Shown piece after piece: positions 1 to 12,443 of a stretch of 64,000 nt of DNA (position 1 is its first letter; every line of letters starts with the position of its first letter). Position numbers and translations under genes: made by a program. Origin of the DNA: Adineta vaga (Eukaryota > Rotifera); contig CP075496.1 of assembly GCA_021613535.1 (NCBI GenBank), positions 11,780,001 through 11,844,000 on the forward strand, given 5' to 3'. The notes beneath the pieces were generated by a model. That model saw only the letters and a list, made by a program, of their open reading frames with translations, searched no databases and was not told the DNA's origin.

Positions 1-705
1 CAGCCGCTCCTAATCGACCAGAACAATTACCACTTCGATTTTTCTCTAATGGATTTACTATCGGTGACGGTGAATTACGTAAATTCGAAGAAAATAAAGA
101 TTTCATGGATCATATTAAGCGTGGTGAAGTACCACCTGAATTAAAAAATTTATCTGCCGGTGGACGACAAGTTGAAGTAATTAATATAAATTCTTCATTT
201 AATTTCATCCATCAAAATATTTTATTAATAGGTACGTCTTGAAGATCATCGTAGTGAAGAATATAAACCCATGGCACCACAATTCAAACCATTTGGTGGT
301 GCAGGCCATATGCTCGGTTCACCAGCTCCAAATGTCGCTCAATCAACAACTTCAGGACAAGTTCCACCGAAATCATCAATGACATCAACTAGTAATACAA
401 CGGCTTCTGATTCGGATCGCCTAGAAAAACTTGCTGAACAGCAACTAAAATCCTCATCCTCATCATCAACTACCATTCGTCTTCGTCTGCCAGATATTTC
501 GACACCAGTACGTATTGTTATTGGTTTAGATCGAACTTTAGCTGACGTTCGTAAGCTTCTCAGTGAAAATGTTCCTTCTCTTCAATCAAATCAATTTGAA
601 TTTATCGAACCACCATCAACAAAAATCAAACGTGAAGATGAAACTAAAACTGTTGGTGATGCTAAATTAACTAATGCAACACTGGCTGTTCGTCGAGCTC
701 TTTAG
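1..705 (+). CDS. NSFL1C: NSFL1C/p47 cofactor of p97, 3' part (SEP + UBX)
   Basis: Partial gene cut by the left window edge. Exon 1..176 is read from base 3 and encodes the SEP domain (FFSNGFTIGDGELRKF, ending GGRQVE). An intron at 177-231 (GT-AG) follows, then exon 232-705 encodes the linker and a C-terminal UBX domain (TIRLRLPDISTP to LAVRRAL). p47 is an adaptor of the AAA ATPase p97/VCP in membrane fusion and ubiquitin-dependent processes; the N-terminal UBA would lie upstream of the window. The linker carries FGGAGHMLGSPAP, matching the FTGEGQKLGSTAP-type motif of animal p47. The usual FP loop of the UBX is replaced by EPPSTKI. Domain order and linker make the family assignment strong. The last exon has a diverged copy in the fusion gene at 2816-3673. 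Confidence 0.9.
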
Positions 706-1091
706 TTTTATTGAACATTTCTTCTTATCTGTGTATTCCAGAGACAAAAACCAATTACATTACGATCGATTAGTCTTTTGTTCACACCAAACACTCGGTT
801 TTTTATTTCTTTCTTTCATTCTTTCTTTTCTTCAAATAAAAAACAAGCTACAAGCAAGAATAAATAAATGTCTATTACAATAATGAATCATTCTTACGAA
901 ATGCTTTCAGATTCATTGTGACGTAATGCATAGATGTGGTTTCGCAATATATTACTCAGATTATTCTCATCGCAATCATCAAATCATCTGAATAACTATT
1001 CGAAATTATTTCGAATGATAAAAAAGTTTCGATATAATTTATAGCGAAAAAGAATGATCTAATCGAAAATTAATATTTTAGATTAACAAAG
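706..1091. other. Intergenic spacer, p47 3' end to RTCA 5' end
   Basis: AT-rich spacer of 386 bp. Tandem AATAAA-like signals near 859-866 probably end the p47 transcript. A good 3' splice acceptor (TTTTAG, AG at 1080-1081) sits 10 bp before the RTCA ATG with no clear upstream 5' exon. No other gene seen. Confidence 0.5.
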
Positions 1092-2711
1092 ATGGCTCAA
1101 CAAAATGATGTACAGTCGAATCTCATTACAATAGATGGATCATATTTAGAAGGCGTATGTTGATCTTTTGAGGAGCGAAAATAGAATCATAGAAAAATGA
1201 AAATCAACTATAGATTATTTAAATCTTTTCATATTTTTAAAGGGTGGTCAAATTCTTCGAAATTCAACAGCATTAAGTGTTCTACTTGATATTCCTCTTC
1301 GTGTCGAGAAGATTCGTGCTGGTCGATCACAAGGTGGATTAAGACCTCAACATCTTACTGGTATCCAATTATTAGCACAATTATCCGAAGCTAAACTTCA
1401 TAATGGAAATATTGGTGCAACTGAAATATATTTTACACCAAAAACGATCAAAGGTGGAAATTATCTAGCTGATACAAAAACTGCTGGGTATATTTTCTAT
1501 GCTTATTCATACGAACAAAAAATCCAAGAGAAATGTTGTCTTTCTTTTATTAGGAGTGTATGTCTTATGATGCAAACTGCAATTCCATGTTTATTATTTG
1601 CTGATACTTCATCTCAGTTAAGATTACGTGGAGGAACAAATGCAGAATTTGCGCCGGAAATTGATTACTATTCTATGGTATAGTTTTAACAATAACATAA
1701 TCAACGATCATAGTCTTCTTTTGACATTAGGTTTTTCAACCTATTGCCAGACGATTTAATTTTAATTTCGATATGACTTTAGTTCGTCGGTTAGTAAGAA
1801 TAATGTTTCTTTAGTGCAATATGTTTTGATTAAAATGTTTCTAGAGGTTATTATCCACGAGGTGGTGGTGAAGTTCGAATTACTGTAAATTCAGTGGATC
1901 AATTAATAGCTGCTGACTTAACAGATTTTGGAAGCATCAAACGATTTTTTGGTCGATCTTTCGTTGCTGGTACTCTACCGAAAAAAGTATAACTAACTTT
2001 TCATCTCAAGAACAATCATATATCACTCTATATCTCATTAGATTGCGCATGAAATGGCTGAAACTGCTGAAAAATTAATACATAAACAATATTCTAAAGA
2101 TATTCCAATAGAAATCGAAGTTGTAAAAGAACCTGATAATATGGCTATGGGAACAGGAACTGGTATTATGTAATATAATAAACATAAATATATATATAAT
2201 TAAACAGATAGAATCGATAATTATTTTCATCTGTATAGAATTGGAGCTGAAACAACAACTGGTTGTATACTTGCAGCAAGTGCATTAGGTAAACGAGGTG
2301 TGCCAGCCCATGAAGTTGGTACTCAAGCAACGCAAGATTTATTAGAAGATTTATCATATCAAGCATGTGTAGATCAACATTTACAAGATCAAGTTTGTTC
2401 ATAAAGATTTTGATTGCAAAATGAAATTTGAATGATTAATATTATAGTTAATTATTGTTATGGCTTTAGCGAAAGGTCACTCAAAAATACGTTGTGGTCC
2501 ATTGTCAGATCATACGAAAACAGCAATTTATGTAGCTGAATTAATGACTAAAGTTAGTTTTCGGATTGATCTATTTCAATGTTAATTATTTATTCATTTT
2601 TTAAAGGCTAAATTTACAGTTACCGAAATATCAAATTCTACTGCATCAAATACAACAAAATCTGCATTCATTATTGAATGTGAAGGAATCGGACATAAAC
2701 GACAAGTTTAA
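1092..2711 (+). CDS. RTCA: RNA 3'-terminal phosphate cyclase (RTCA)
   Basis: Nine exons: 1092-1154, 1243-1487, 1554-1677, 1731-1789, 1845-1986, 2042-2169, 2239-2392, 2448-2552, 2607-2711. All internal introns are 50-90 bp and keep frame. The product is a class I RNA 3'-phosphate cyclase, which converts RNA 3'-phosphates to 2',3'-cyclic phosphates using ATP via an AMP-histidine intermediate. Visible landmarks are EGGGQILR near the N-terminus, [39 protein letters not shown], and [16 protein letters not shown], whose His matches the adenylated catalytic histidine of the family. Length (about 360 aa) and co-linearity with human RTCA are normal. It is closer to RTCA than to the catalytically inactive RCL1 branch. 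The gene is followed 104 bp later by the thioredoxin-UBX gene on the same strand. Confidence 0.93.
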
Positions 2712-2815
2712 ACTAATATTGTTTCTTTTACTAATGATATCATTATTTGCTTTATTGTTTTTAATCGGTGAATAATGATTTTATATTTTCTAGATAAAGA
2801 TTTATACAGATACAA

Positions 2816-3673
2816 ATGCCTGTTAAAGAAGTCCGTGATGGTGGTTTGAAAAAAGAATTAGAACGTGCGGAAAATAAATTGGTACTCATCGATTTCTTTG
2901 CAACATGGTAAATCAATAATTTCTTGTTCATTTTCGTTTTTTTATAAAACATTCAAAAACAAAATGTCCGTCATCCGTTTTATAGGTGTGGCCCATGCGT
3001 GAAAGCTGCACCAGCCATTGAAAAATTGAGTGAATCCTATCCGAATGCTATTTTTCTTAAAATAGATGTTGATCAATGTGAAGTGTGTAAACAATTTCTT
3101 TGTCTTTCTCATCATAGAAATTTATTGTGATTATAATAGACTGAAGCTCGTCAATATGAGATCTCAGCAATGCCAACATTCGTATTTATTCGTCAGTCAA
3201 AAGAATTAGAACGTATACGTGGTGCTGATATTGATGCTATTGAAAAAGCACTTGTAAAATATTATAAAGAAGTATCATTGTTTGGTGGTGAAGGTCATTC
3301 AATGTTAGAACAAAGTACAGGAGCAGGTGCATCATCAACAACAAAAGCAAAATCGACGACTGAAACCGATCGTGAACGTTTGGAGAAAGAAGCACAAGAA
3401 CGTTTTGGTAAATGTACCGAAGGGCAAACAATGACAGCACTTCGTCTTCGTTTACCTGATCTGTCAACTCCAATCAATATTCGATTAAGTACTGATCGAA
3501 CTTTAAATGAAGTTCGTCATTTACTTTGCGATACAATAACTGCATTTGAAACAACTCCATTTGAATTTATGGAACCACCAGCAACAAAAATTAAAGTAGA
3601 GGATGAAAAAAAAACAATCACAGAAGCCAAGTTAACGAATGCCGTTTTAACAATTAAAAAAATTTCAATTTAA
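2816..3673 (+). CDS. Thioredoxin-UBX fusion protein
   Basis: Three exons: 2816-2907, 2986-3082, 3140-3673, giving 240 aa. Residues 1 to about 107 form a thioredoxin domain with the active site WCGPC at 31-35, the Asp-containing strand LIDFFATW, and the cis-Pro loop AMPTFVFI. After residue 110 the protein carries FGGEGHSM, a low-complexity Ser/Thr/Ala linker, [13 protein letters not shown], and a C-terminal UBX domain ([12 protein letters not shown] to VLTIKK). This C-terminal half aligns end to end with the last exon of the p47 gene 2 kb upstream: about 41 of 78 UBX residues are identical by hand count, and the FGG-GH motif and DR-RLEK segment also match. Family knowledge: thioredoxin reduces disulfides and UBX domains recruit p97, so the inferred product is a p97-targeted redox protein. 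No standard animal family has this architecture to my knowledge; it is not TXNL1, which has a PITH domain. Confidence 0.85.
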
Positions 3674-6407
3674 TTCTCTCTTATTTTTATTCTAATAAAT
3701 CAGAAAAAGAAAGAAAAATCTGTTTCTTCGTATGTTTATTTACATTAAACAATCTTCTACACGTTAAAGCATTACGAAGAAAAACCATATAATTTTTTCT
3801 CTTTCTTCAATGTTCATCAGCTTTATTCAATCATCCATTGAATGTAACATAGCCTCGTTATTCCGATTTCTTTGCTTCTATAGAATAGAGAAGAAAGAGA
3901 GGAAATATTTCCTCTTCTTTTTCCTCGACACGCACGCATGAAGATTTTTCTTGGCAAGAAAAATACATCAGAATACACATATAGATTCTTTTCTCACATT
4001 GGTTTTTGTTCTCATGAAAAGCAAAAGAGAAAAAAAGAACGAACAAGTAATGTAATTTTTGCTTTTTTCACAAGTGGATCATTGATATGTGCGAAGTAAA
4101 AAAAACGAAAAAAAAGGGCGGCTATCCTATCATTGTAATATGTATCGTTTTTACGATCATGCGCACATTGTAGTAAGAGAAATCAATAAAAAACAAGAAG
4201 TGAGAAAGAGGAGAGGACGAAGGAGAATGATCGAAAGATATTTAATATTCGTATTGTTTCATGTACTTATTCCATCGTTTTCGTTATTTTTCTCTAGGTA
4301 ACTTTGATTTATGAGAGAATATCAAAGTGACATAGAAAGATGCCCTCAAGAGTTTTAGAGCATTTGTTTCTTTTCATCAGAGTTTCGATTGAGAAATGAA
4401 ACGTATCTTTCGTTTTATTTATAATTAATAGAATTATACAGTTAACTATTGAATGTTTAAAATGACTGGAGGAAAAGAAAAGAAAAAGAACAAATAAGTC
4501 ATTTAAAATCACTTCGTCTACATATGTGTCTGCTTGTTTTTCAAATTTAGAAAAATGAATTTGTGGTAAAAAGAAAGAACAGAGCAGAGCAGAGCAGAAG
4601 AAGAAGAAAAACGAGAAAAAAGAAGGGATTTTATTCGATAACCAATCGAAATGATTCTCGAACAGGTAGAGACAGAAGCAAAGAAAATGAAACGTTATTT
4701 TGCTTTTTTTTTGTACATTGAATCAATGAAACTTTGTTTTCAATTCAAATACACTGTAAACAGGTACCTTGTTTCAAAACCTTTTCTAACAAATAGTTTT
4801 GTCCATTGAAAAGAGCAATTTGATTATCAAATTTCCTTCTCTTTTTTCCATAGACCATAACTCATGATAAAAATTTTCTCTTTCTCCTTCTTTTTTTTTT
4901 ATTGTTTTTGATCTATAGCACGCGTTTCGAGATTGATTTCTTCGGGTTTTTTTTTCATCTGCATTTTACACTTCACTGAGGAAATCAAATTAGTTGATAA
5001 CATATGTGCTTATTTTAATAAGAAAAAGATAGATTCGTAAATGATCATAAAGTTCGATATCACTAACAAGTTGTATGTATAACTTTGTCCGATTAGTTTG
5101 CTTAATAGGAAAAAGTTGCTTACATTTTGTGCTTCAATAATTACCATTAACCTTTTGTTAAGTATAAATTTGATGTTGTCTATCATTTGTGAATGATCAT
5201 CTTGATATATCACCTGGAGCGATGTAGATCTTTTTCTTGTTTATTGTTGTCGGAATGATTGAGAATGGGAAAAGAAAAAATAGCAACGAACTACTGTGAG
5301 CGAATACATCACCACCTGGTGATAATGTTGTTGAAGCAAGAGGAAATGTCTGAAGCTACACGATAATCAATATTTGATCGTCGGATAGACATTATTTAGA
5401 CAACGTTTGAACTTCTGAATTCAATGTCTGATTGTTAACCAATTGTATAAACAGATACTTTCCATCAATAATCTAGTTCGATGGATGTCACTTGAAAAAA
5501 GAGAGACATAGACATCATCATCATTTAGTTTATCTAATATCTTCTCCTTAGCGGGCATTTTTTTTGTATATGATTACGTAATGACAACAAACGATTTATT
5601 CTCTCTTATTGTTATCTATCTTTTTCTCTCGTTTTTTTTTCAATTTTATATCTTTATGTGTGCGCATGTATATATATATACAACCATTTTCATATCGATT
5701 ATTCCTTCGATAAGTAAAGCAACTAGTATAGTAAATCAATGGAACTAAAGCAGCTGATTTTCTTGACGTCAATAGACGTATTCGACATCCTACTTTTGCC
5801 GATCCTATCGGAGATCTTATTGACTCAACGTCATTTGTGATAAATCTTGTCTCGGTAATACACAAAAGAAGCGACAAAATCTAATGGAAGAAGAAAAGAA
5901 AAGAGAAATAGACGAACTTTCGACTCTCTTTATTTTCTTTCTGATGAAGTCGTTGTTTACTTCTATCGAAAGATTGGCACATTGCTTTCTCTTGCGCTCT
6001 TCGTATGTTTCTTTCTCTCTCTCTCTCTCTTCCTCTCTTTTTCGCTCTTCTGTGTCGTTCTTATAGTACACCGTACTCTTGCTTCTACACCATTACATCA
6101 CCCCAACGTTATGTTTTTGTCTCCCTGCGTCGTTTTTTCTCGTCCATGATGTCCTTACTTGTTGTTTTGTCTTTTCTGCCTATAAAAACACATACACATA
6201 CATAACGCTATCTAAGGTTTACAATTCTTGATTGCTGGTAATGCTACTATTACAAGTAAAAGATTATCGTGGACCACACCCCTTCTTTCTCGATCGAAAG
6301 ACTTGTTGAATAAAAAACGCTTTTAAATTTATATTTTAGTATTCTTTTTCTTTTCGTATTTCGTGTGTGTGTGTACGTACCTATTTAAACGAATATAAGA
6401 ATAGAAC
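3674..6407. other. 2.7 kb spacer upstream of CLUH
   Basis: Long AT-rich spacer with T-, A- and CT-rich tracts (for example a CT microsatellite near 6013-6033). Short open frames on both strands are low-complexity and show no domain, no homologue I recognise, and no consistent splice structure. It probably holds 3' UTR and polyadenylation of the thioredoxin-UBX gene on the left and promoter and 5' UTR of CLUH on the right. No RNA gene or repeat element recognised. Confidence 0.5.
6013..6033. repeat. CT microsatellite
   Basis: Short (CT)n tract in the CLUH upstream region, flanked by further pyrimidine-rich sequence. It is one of several simple pyrimidine tracts in long spacers of this window. 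Confidence 0.7.
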
Positions 6408-9400
6408 ATGAAACAAACAAATGAAAATGTATCGATTCCAACGTCGGATTTTTCTCCATGCAATGGTCATGAAGATGATTCAATCAAAACCCGCAAAGAT
6501 TCTGATAATGATGATTTAGGAACAACAACGAGTTCATCATCATCAACAACTCTAAATAATAGTGGATCGATTTCATCTCCATCAATGACAACTGGAAATG
6601 AACTTATTGTTCTACCGGATTCATCATTTAATATTCGTATTCATGCTCCTGGTCTCGAAACATTTGAATTACCTGTAACAACAAGTGAACTTGTTCAAGA
6701 AATTCATCAAGTATTAATGGATAAAGAAGAAACATGTCATCGAACATGTTTCTCATTACAACTCGATGGAAATATCTTAGATAATTTTACTGAATTGAAA
6801 AATATCGAAAATTTAAAAGAAGGAAGTCTATTAAAAGTTATTGAAGGTTTGTATCGACAAATTTATGACTATATAATTCTTTTCATTGTTATTCAGAACA
6901 ATATACCGTACGTGAAGTACGAATTCACGTTCGACATGTTAATGAATTAATACATTCATGTGATCCAATTGATGCATATAACGGTACTAATGGATACTCA
7001 TTATGTATTGTTAATGATATAACTAATACAGATATTCCATTGAATAGTGGTAAGAATAAAATTGATTTATTATTAAGTATTTCTTTTTGTATTCGATTTA
7101 TTTAGATCGTAAAAAAGGAATAGAAACAAATGGAACTGATTTTAATGTACCAGAATATCTTCTACCAAATCAAAAAGATGTTCAACTTACACCATTGTTT
7201 ACAACGAATAATAAAATTCGAGTAAGAAAAAGAAATTCGTTTTCGATTCTTTTAGTTGATTTCATTCATAAAATTTAGCCATTACAATGTTTAAAAGTTT
7301 TATCTTACAGTGGTTGGAATCCACCGAATGGTTCAAGAAAATTACATGGTAAATTCTCATAAAAGACATCGTGTTCTTGTTCATTTTAATTCATTTATTT
7401 TACAGGTGATCTTATGTATTTACAAGTAACAACATGTGAAGAAAAGTCATTTCATATTACTGCATGTACGAAAGGGTTCTATGTTAGTCAGTAAGTAAAC
7501 TTATCTTTAATATCATTGTGTGAATTAATTTTATTTGTATTATTCAGAACAACGGATGAAAAATTCACTCCTAAACCGGTGCAACCCAAAGCTATTTTTC
7601 ATTCACTTGTTGATCTATTAAATAATGTATGATCAATATTTTATTCTTTGTCAATACATTTTCTTGTGTTTAGATTAGTCCAATATTTAAAAAAACATTT
7701 GCTATGATACAACGTAAACGTTGTACAAAACATCCTTTTGAACGAATACAAATTCCAAGTCAAATTCATCCATGGTTATCGCCACGTTTCGATCATACAA
7801 TAGATTTCTTTCGAGCTGAAGATGGTAAGGAGAGTTTTCGAAAATACGATTTAGTTATTCAATAGAAATGTTCTCTTCTTTTCATAGCAAATATCAATAA
7901 ACTTGGACATGAAGATCATATACCTGGTCAAGTACGTGATTGGAATGAAGAATTACAAATAACTAAAGAATTATCAAAGAAATCGTTACCTGAAAGATTA
8001 ATTCGAGAACGTGCTATGTTTAAAGTAATGAAATACAAAAGAATTTCTTTCAATTAATACATCAACAACTTATTTATTAGGTTCATAGTGATTTTGTTTC
8101 GGCTGCTATTCGTGGTTGTCAAGCAGTTGTCGATGGAAATATAATGGCTATCAATCCTGGTGAAGAATCAAAGTAATTAGTATTCAAATATAGGAAGAAT
8201 AGTCTAAATTATTGATAATACTAAGAAGAGGTCTTGTCGAATATCCATTGAGATTGAGATACCTTTCTATTTAGTAATAAGAAGTTCAATTCAGTTTTAC
8301 TTATATCTGGTTGTTTTTCAATAGAGTTCATATGTACATATGGAATAATATGTTCTTCAGTTTGGGTTTTGATGTTAAAGAACATTATAAAGATTTTGGT
8401 GGTGATGCTGCTGCTCATACTGCACCAACAAACGATTTACAAGGTGTTCGTGCTATTAATAATATAGATATGGATGGTTTACATACATTAGGAACTGTCG
8501 TTGTCGATTATCGTGGCATGCGTGTAACTGCTCAAACTATTGTACCTGGTAAACATAATCATATCTTTAATCTTCAATGAAATTTTACTAGACAAAGATT
8601 TTGTTTGACTATTACTTTTCATAGGTATCTTGGAAAAAGAACAAGAACAAAGTGTAGTTTATGGTTCGACTGATTTCGGTAAAACTTGCGCTACCAATGA
8701 GAAATACAAAGAATTGGTAAGAAGAAGTTTTATACAATACTTTAAGGATAGAACATTTTTCATTTTATTAGTTGGAAAAAGTTTCTGCCATGCTTAAAAT
8801 AAAACCACATTCAATTAAGACAGAAAAAGGTGATATTATTGAATTATTAACTGCAATTGAATGTAAAGGTATTATTGGTAATGATGGACGACATTATCTA
8901 CTAGATTTATTACGTATGATGCCACCAGATTTAAATTATTTACCAGGTTTGTAAAGATGTTCTATTTCTTCACAATGAAAGATCCATGAGACGATAGATC
9001 AACTCAATTAATTGTTGTTTATTTTCTAGTTGATGTTGAACATATTTCGCCATTGATGAAACAATACGATTATCCTCAAACATATAAACATCGTTTATGT
9101 TGTTTACGACAAGAACTAATTGATACTTTTGTTGAGTAAGAAAAACGTTTTTTATTATGAAAAAGTGTTTGTTCATAATACATGATGATTTCTAGACAAA
9201 AATACGTTGATTTCTATCGTTCAATCGCACTTAATTTATCTAAATTACGATCAACCGAAGTATGCACAAAGGTTTTCTTTCAAAAAAAGAAAGTGAATAA
9301 TGTTTTCAATTTAGACTGCAGCAAATGATTCTACAGAACAAACGAATGTTGAAGAAGTTAAACGTATTGTCAATGACATTGCTGGTATAGTCAATGTACA

Positions 9401-11984
9401 GATGATTATCTATCAATAATTATATTGTACTTTCTTTCTAGTTGAAGATAATAGTCGTGAAATAATTCAATCGGCATGCCGTTCAATAGGATCAATGAAA
9501 GATAATGAATTCGATGTTCGATTCAATCCTGATCTATTTCAACCTCATGTTACACTTCATCAAACGGTAGTTGAAAACTAAATGATCCGTTCTGCTTTAA
9601 TAAGATTAGAATTGTTTTATTTGTTTGTAGCCAACAGAAACTGCAGCTGATATTAAACTATTGAAAGAAGCATCAGAATATTTAGTATTAAAACAAATTC
9701 CACTGATGATTCAAGATTTTCAAGACCATACAACTGTACCAGTCGATGGAGAAAGTCTTTCAGAATCTATGCATTCAAGGTAAATATTGAACTTAAACAA
9801 TTACAAATGATCCCTTTTTTCTTTTCTTTTAGAGGAATTAATATTCGATATCTTGGTCGAGTTGCTCAACTTCTTTCTCAACAATCCTCTCTTATCTATC
9901 TTTATGTAAATAATCTTCATTTTAATTCTATGTTTTTATCATTCTTCTTTTCTTTTCCATAGGATATTGTCGTCACAGAAATACTTTGTCGTAGTGCTAA
10001 ACATCTTTTTCGTAATTATATCCAATCCGTACCTCTTCATTTATTATCATTTTCAATCAGCCATTTTCTTAATTGCTTTCTAACGATTATATCTTCATCT
10101 TCATCTGATTGTCTATCCGATGAATTATCACCATCAATCTCAACGAATTCAACTCATAATGGAACGACAAATACAAATTTCTCTCCAACTAACTCAACGA
10201 ATTCTTCATCTCAAAAATCGAACAATAAGAAGAAAAATAAAAAACAACAACAACAACGTAAACAAAATCCATTGATGAGAAATGGTATGCCGAACTCAAA
10301 ATGATCATCAAAAGATTTATTCTTCATGTTATTTTAGAATCCCTTGATTTTCTTTCTGTAACATCGAAAACATTCTGGTCACAATTATCGAATGAAGCTA
10401 AAGCACGATATAATTTTGATTTAAACTGGTAAACTAATCATTTCTTCTTCTTCTTCTTCTACTACAATAATCCATTGATTCTTTATTTAGTGATGATATT
10501 GAAAATTTTCAGGAAAAATTTAATGTTCGTCGTACATGTATTCTACGTTCATTTTGTTTAAAAACTGGTTTACAATTATCAATGCGTGAATATCAATTCG
10601 ATGGAACAAATAAATCCACACGTACAGCTCATGAATGTTTTAACGAAGATGATATTATTAATATTTATCCAAAAATTAAACAAACTCCTCCAAAAGTAAA
10701 TAGGATCATATTCTTTAAATTTAATTTCAACGTTTGTTTTTAAGCCAAGTGATGCATATCAATTCTTTACAACTGGACAACAAAAGATTCAACAAGGTTT
10801 ACTTCGTGAAGGTTTCGAATTAATATCCGAAGCACATAATTTATTAAATAATGTTTATGGTCCAATGCATCCAGAAATTAGCATGTGTTTGAGATTATTA
10901 GCACGATTAAATTATATTATGGGTGATTATCAAGAAGCATTTTATACTCAACATAAAGCTGTAATGATGTCGGAACGTGTATTAGGTATTGATCATCCTC
11001 AAACAGCAACTGAATATGTAAGTTTAGAGATAAAAGAGAATGAAAGAAATAGAGAATTTCGTGAGATAATTTAGATTCATATGGCACTGTATTCGTTTGC
11101 AAATGGACATTCAACAAATGCCGCGAAATTATTATGTCGTGCACGATATATTATTTTAACTTGTTGTGGAGAAAATCATCCACAAATTAGTTTAATTGAT
11201 GTGAGTGAAGGAGATTTTTCTTCTTGTATTTTATGAATTATTTGATTTTTGTTTTCTAGAGTAATCTTGGATTGATTTTACAATCTTATGGTGACTATGA
11301 AAATGCTTTGAAATTCATGGAAAATTCATTAGAATTGAATAAAAAGTATGTTAATAAATTCCGATTAGGATTTTCTCTCATTTTACAATTTTCATATAGA
11401 TTCTATGGATCAAAAAGTCTCAAAGTTGCTCTTTCTCATCATCTTTGTGCACGTATTCAATCGTGTCGAGGAGATTTTCGATCAGCATTAGTTAGTGAAC
11501 GTGAAGCTTATCAAATATATAAACAACAAGTAGAATATTTATATTCTTTCCATATTTTTTTCTGAAATTTTGAATTGATCCATTTAGCTTGGCGATGAAC
11601 ATGAACGAACACGTGAAAGTGCTCAAGTATTGAAACATCTAACTGAACAAGCTGTTGTATTACAAAAACGAATGAATGATGTTGTTAAAGGTCAATTATT
11701 GATGATTCCAAGTATAACTGTACGTTAATTTCGAGAAGAAAATATAGTTTAAATTGATGATCGATTTTTAGATTCAACAACCAAGTTTTCAGAATGTATT
11801 AGAAATGCTAAATGTTGTCAATGGAATTTTATTCATTCAAATTCGTGAAAAAGATCTTGAATTAATTCGTGAAGAATTGAATAAACAACCGAATGATGAT
11901 CAACAACCAACGACACCTCTCGTCAAATCTATATCTGAAGCAGCCGAACAAGCAGCAGTCTTGATGAATAATGAAGTTGATTGA
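6408..11984 (+). CDS. CLUH: Clustered mitochondria protein homologue (CLUH)
   Basis: A gene of roughly 20 exons separated by introns of about 50-70 bp; first exon 6408-6846, stop TGA at 11982-11984. CLU proteins bind mRNAs for nuclear-encoded mitochondrial proteins and control mitochondrial distribution. In order: a Ser/Asp-rich N-terminus, a ubiquitin-like CLU-N domain ([16 protein letters not shown]), the central CLU domain ([44 protein letters not shown]), a Lys/Gln/Ser-rich insert (near 10200-10265), the eIF3-like region, and C-terminal TPRs ([50 protein letters not shown]). Domain order and length match the family. Start chosen as the first in-frame ATG after AT-rich 5' sequence. Nothing is missing that I can see. 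Confidence 0.93.
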
Positions 11985-12443
11985 GTGAGGAGAAAAAACA
12001 TTTTAGACGCGTAGTTTAATCGTCTGATAGTCTGATACGTTTCTTTCTTCTTCTTTTTGTGTAGTTTATAGGCTAATTTTTGTTTTTTTGTTGTCTAGTC
12101 TGTTCTTTGTTTTTTAGTAGACTCTCAGTTTCTTAGTTTAACATATTTACCTATTGAAATGCGTGATCATGTATGTTGTTATTATGCTCTCTTTTCATTG
12201 AGTCCTACTAGGTAAATATGCAAAAGACGAATTGGAAATTTCACAACCGACTTCCTTTTTTGACTCAACTTACTTGTTTATCGATCGATTTTGTTTAGAT
12301 CTATAAGAAGTTTGTTTTGTTTTATTTTTTCCTCAGTAAAATATATAAATATATACAAAAAAACTATATACTCTAGTTTATATTTCATTTAAATATGTTA
12401 CACGATAATTTTCTTATTTATAGAAAGATATTTGGTAGAATAG
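11985..12443. other. Intergenic spacer after CLUH
   Basis: T-rich spacer of 459 bp, presumably the CLUH 3' UTR and the promoter of the next gene. An acceptor-like AATAG lies directly before the ATG at 12444. Nothing else recognised. Confidence 0.45.

Noticed and set aside
3858-4512. Several overlapping short open frames on both strands in the spacer before CLUH
   Set aside because: Low-complexity Lys/Phe/Glu products from A- and T-rich tracts; no splice signals that extend them and no recognisable domain.
5596-6205. Open frames of 60-93 codons over CT- and GA-rich sequence
   Set aside because: They arise from pyrimidine repeats (poly-Ser/Leu or poly-Glu/Arg products) and overlap each other on both strands.
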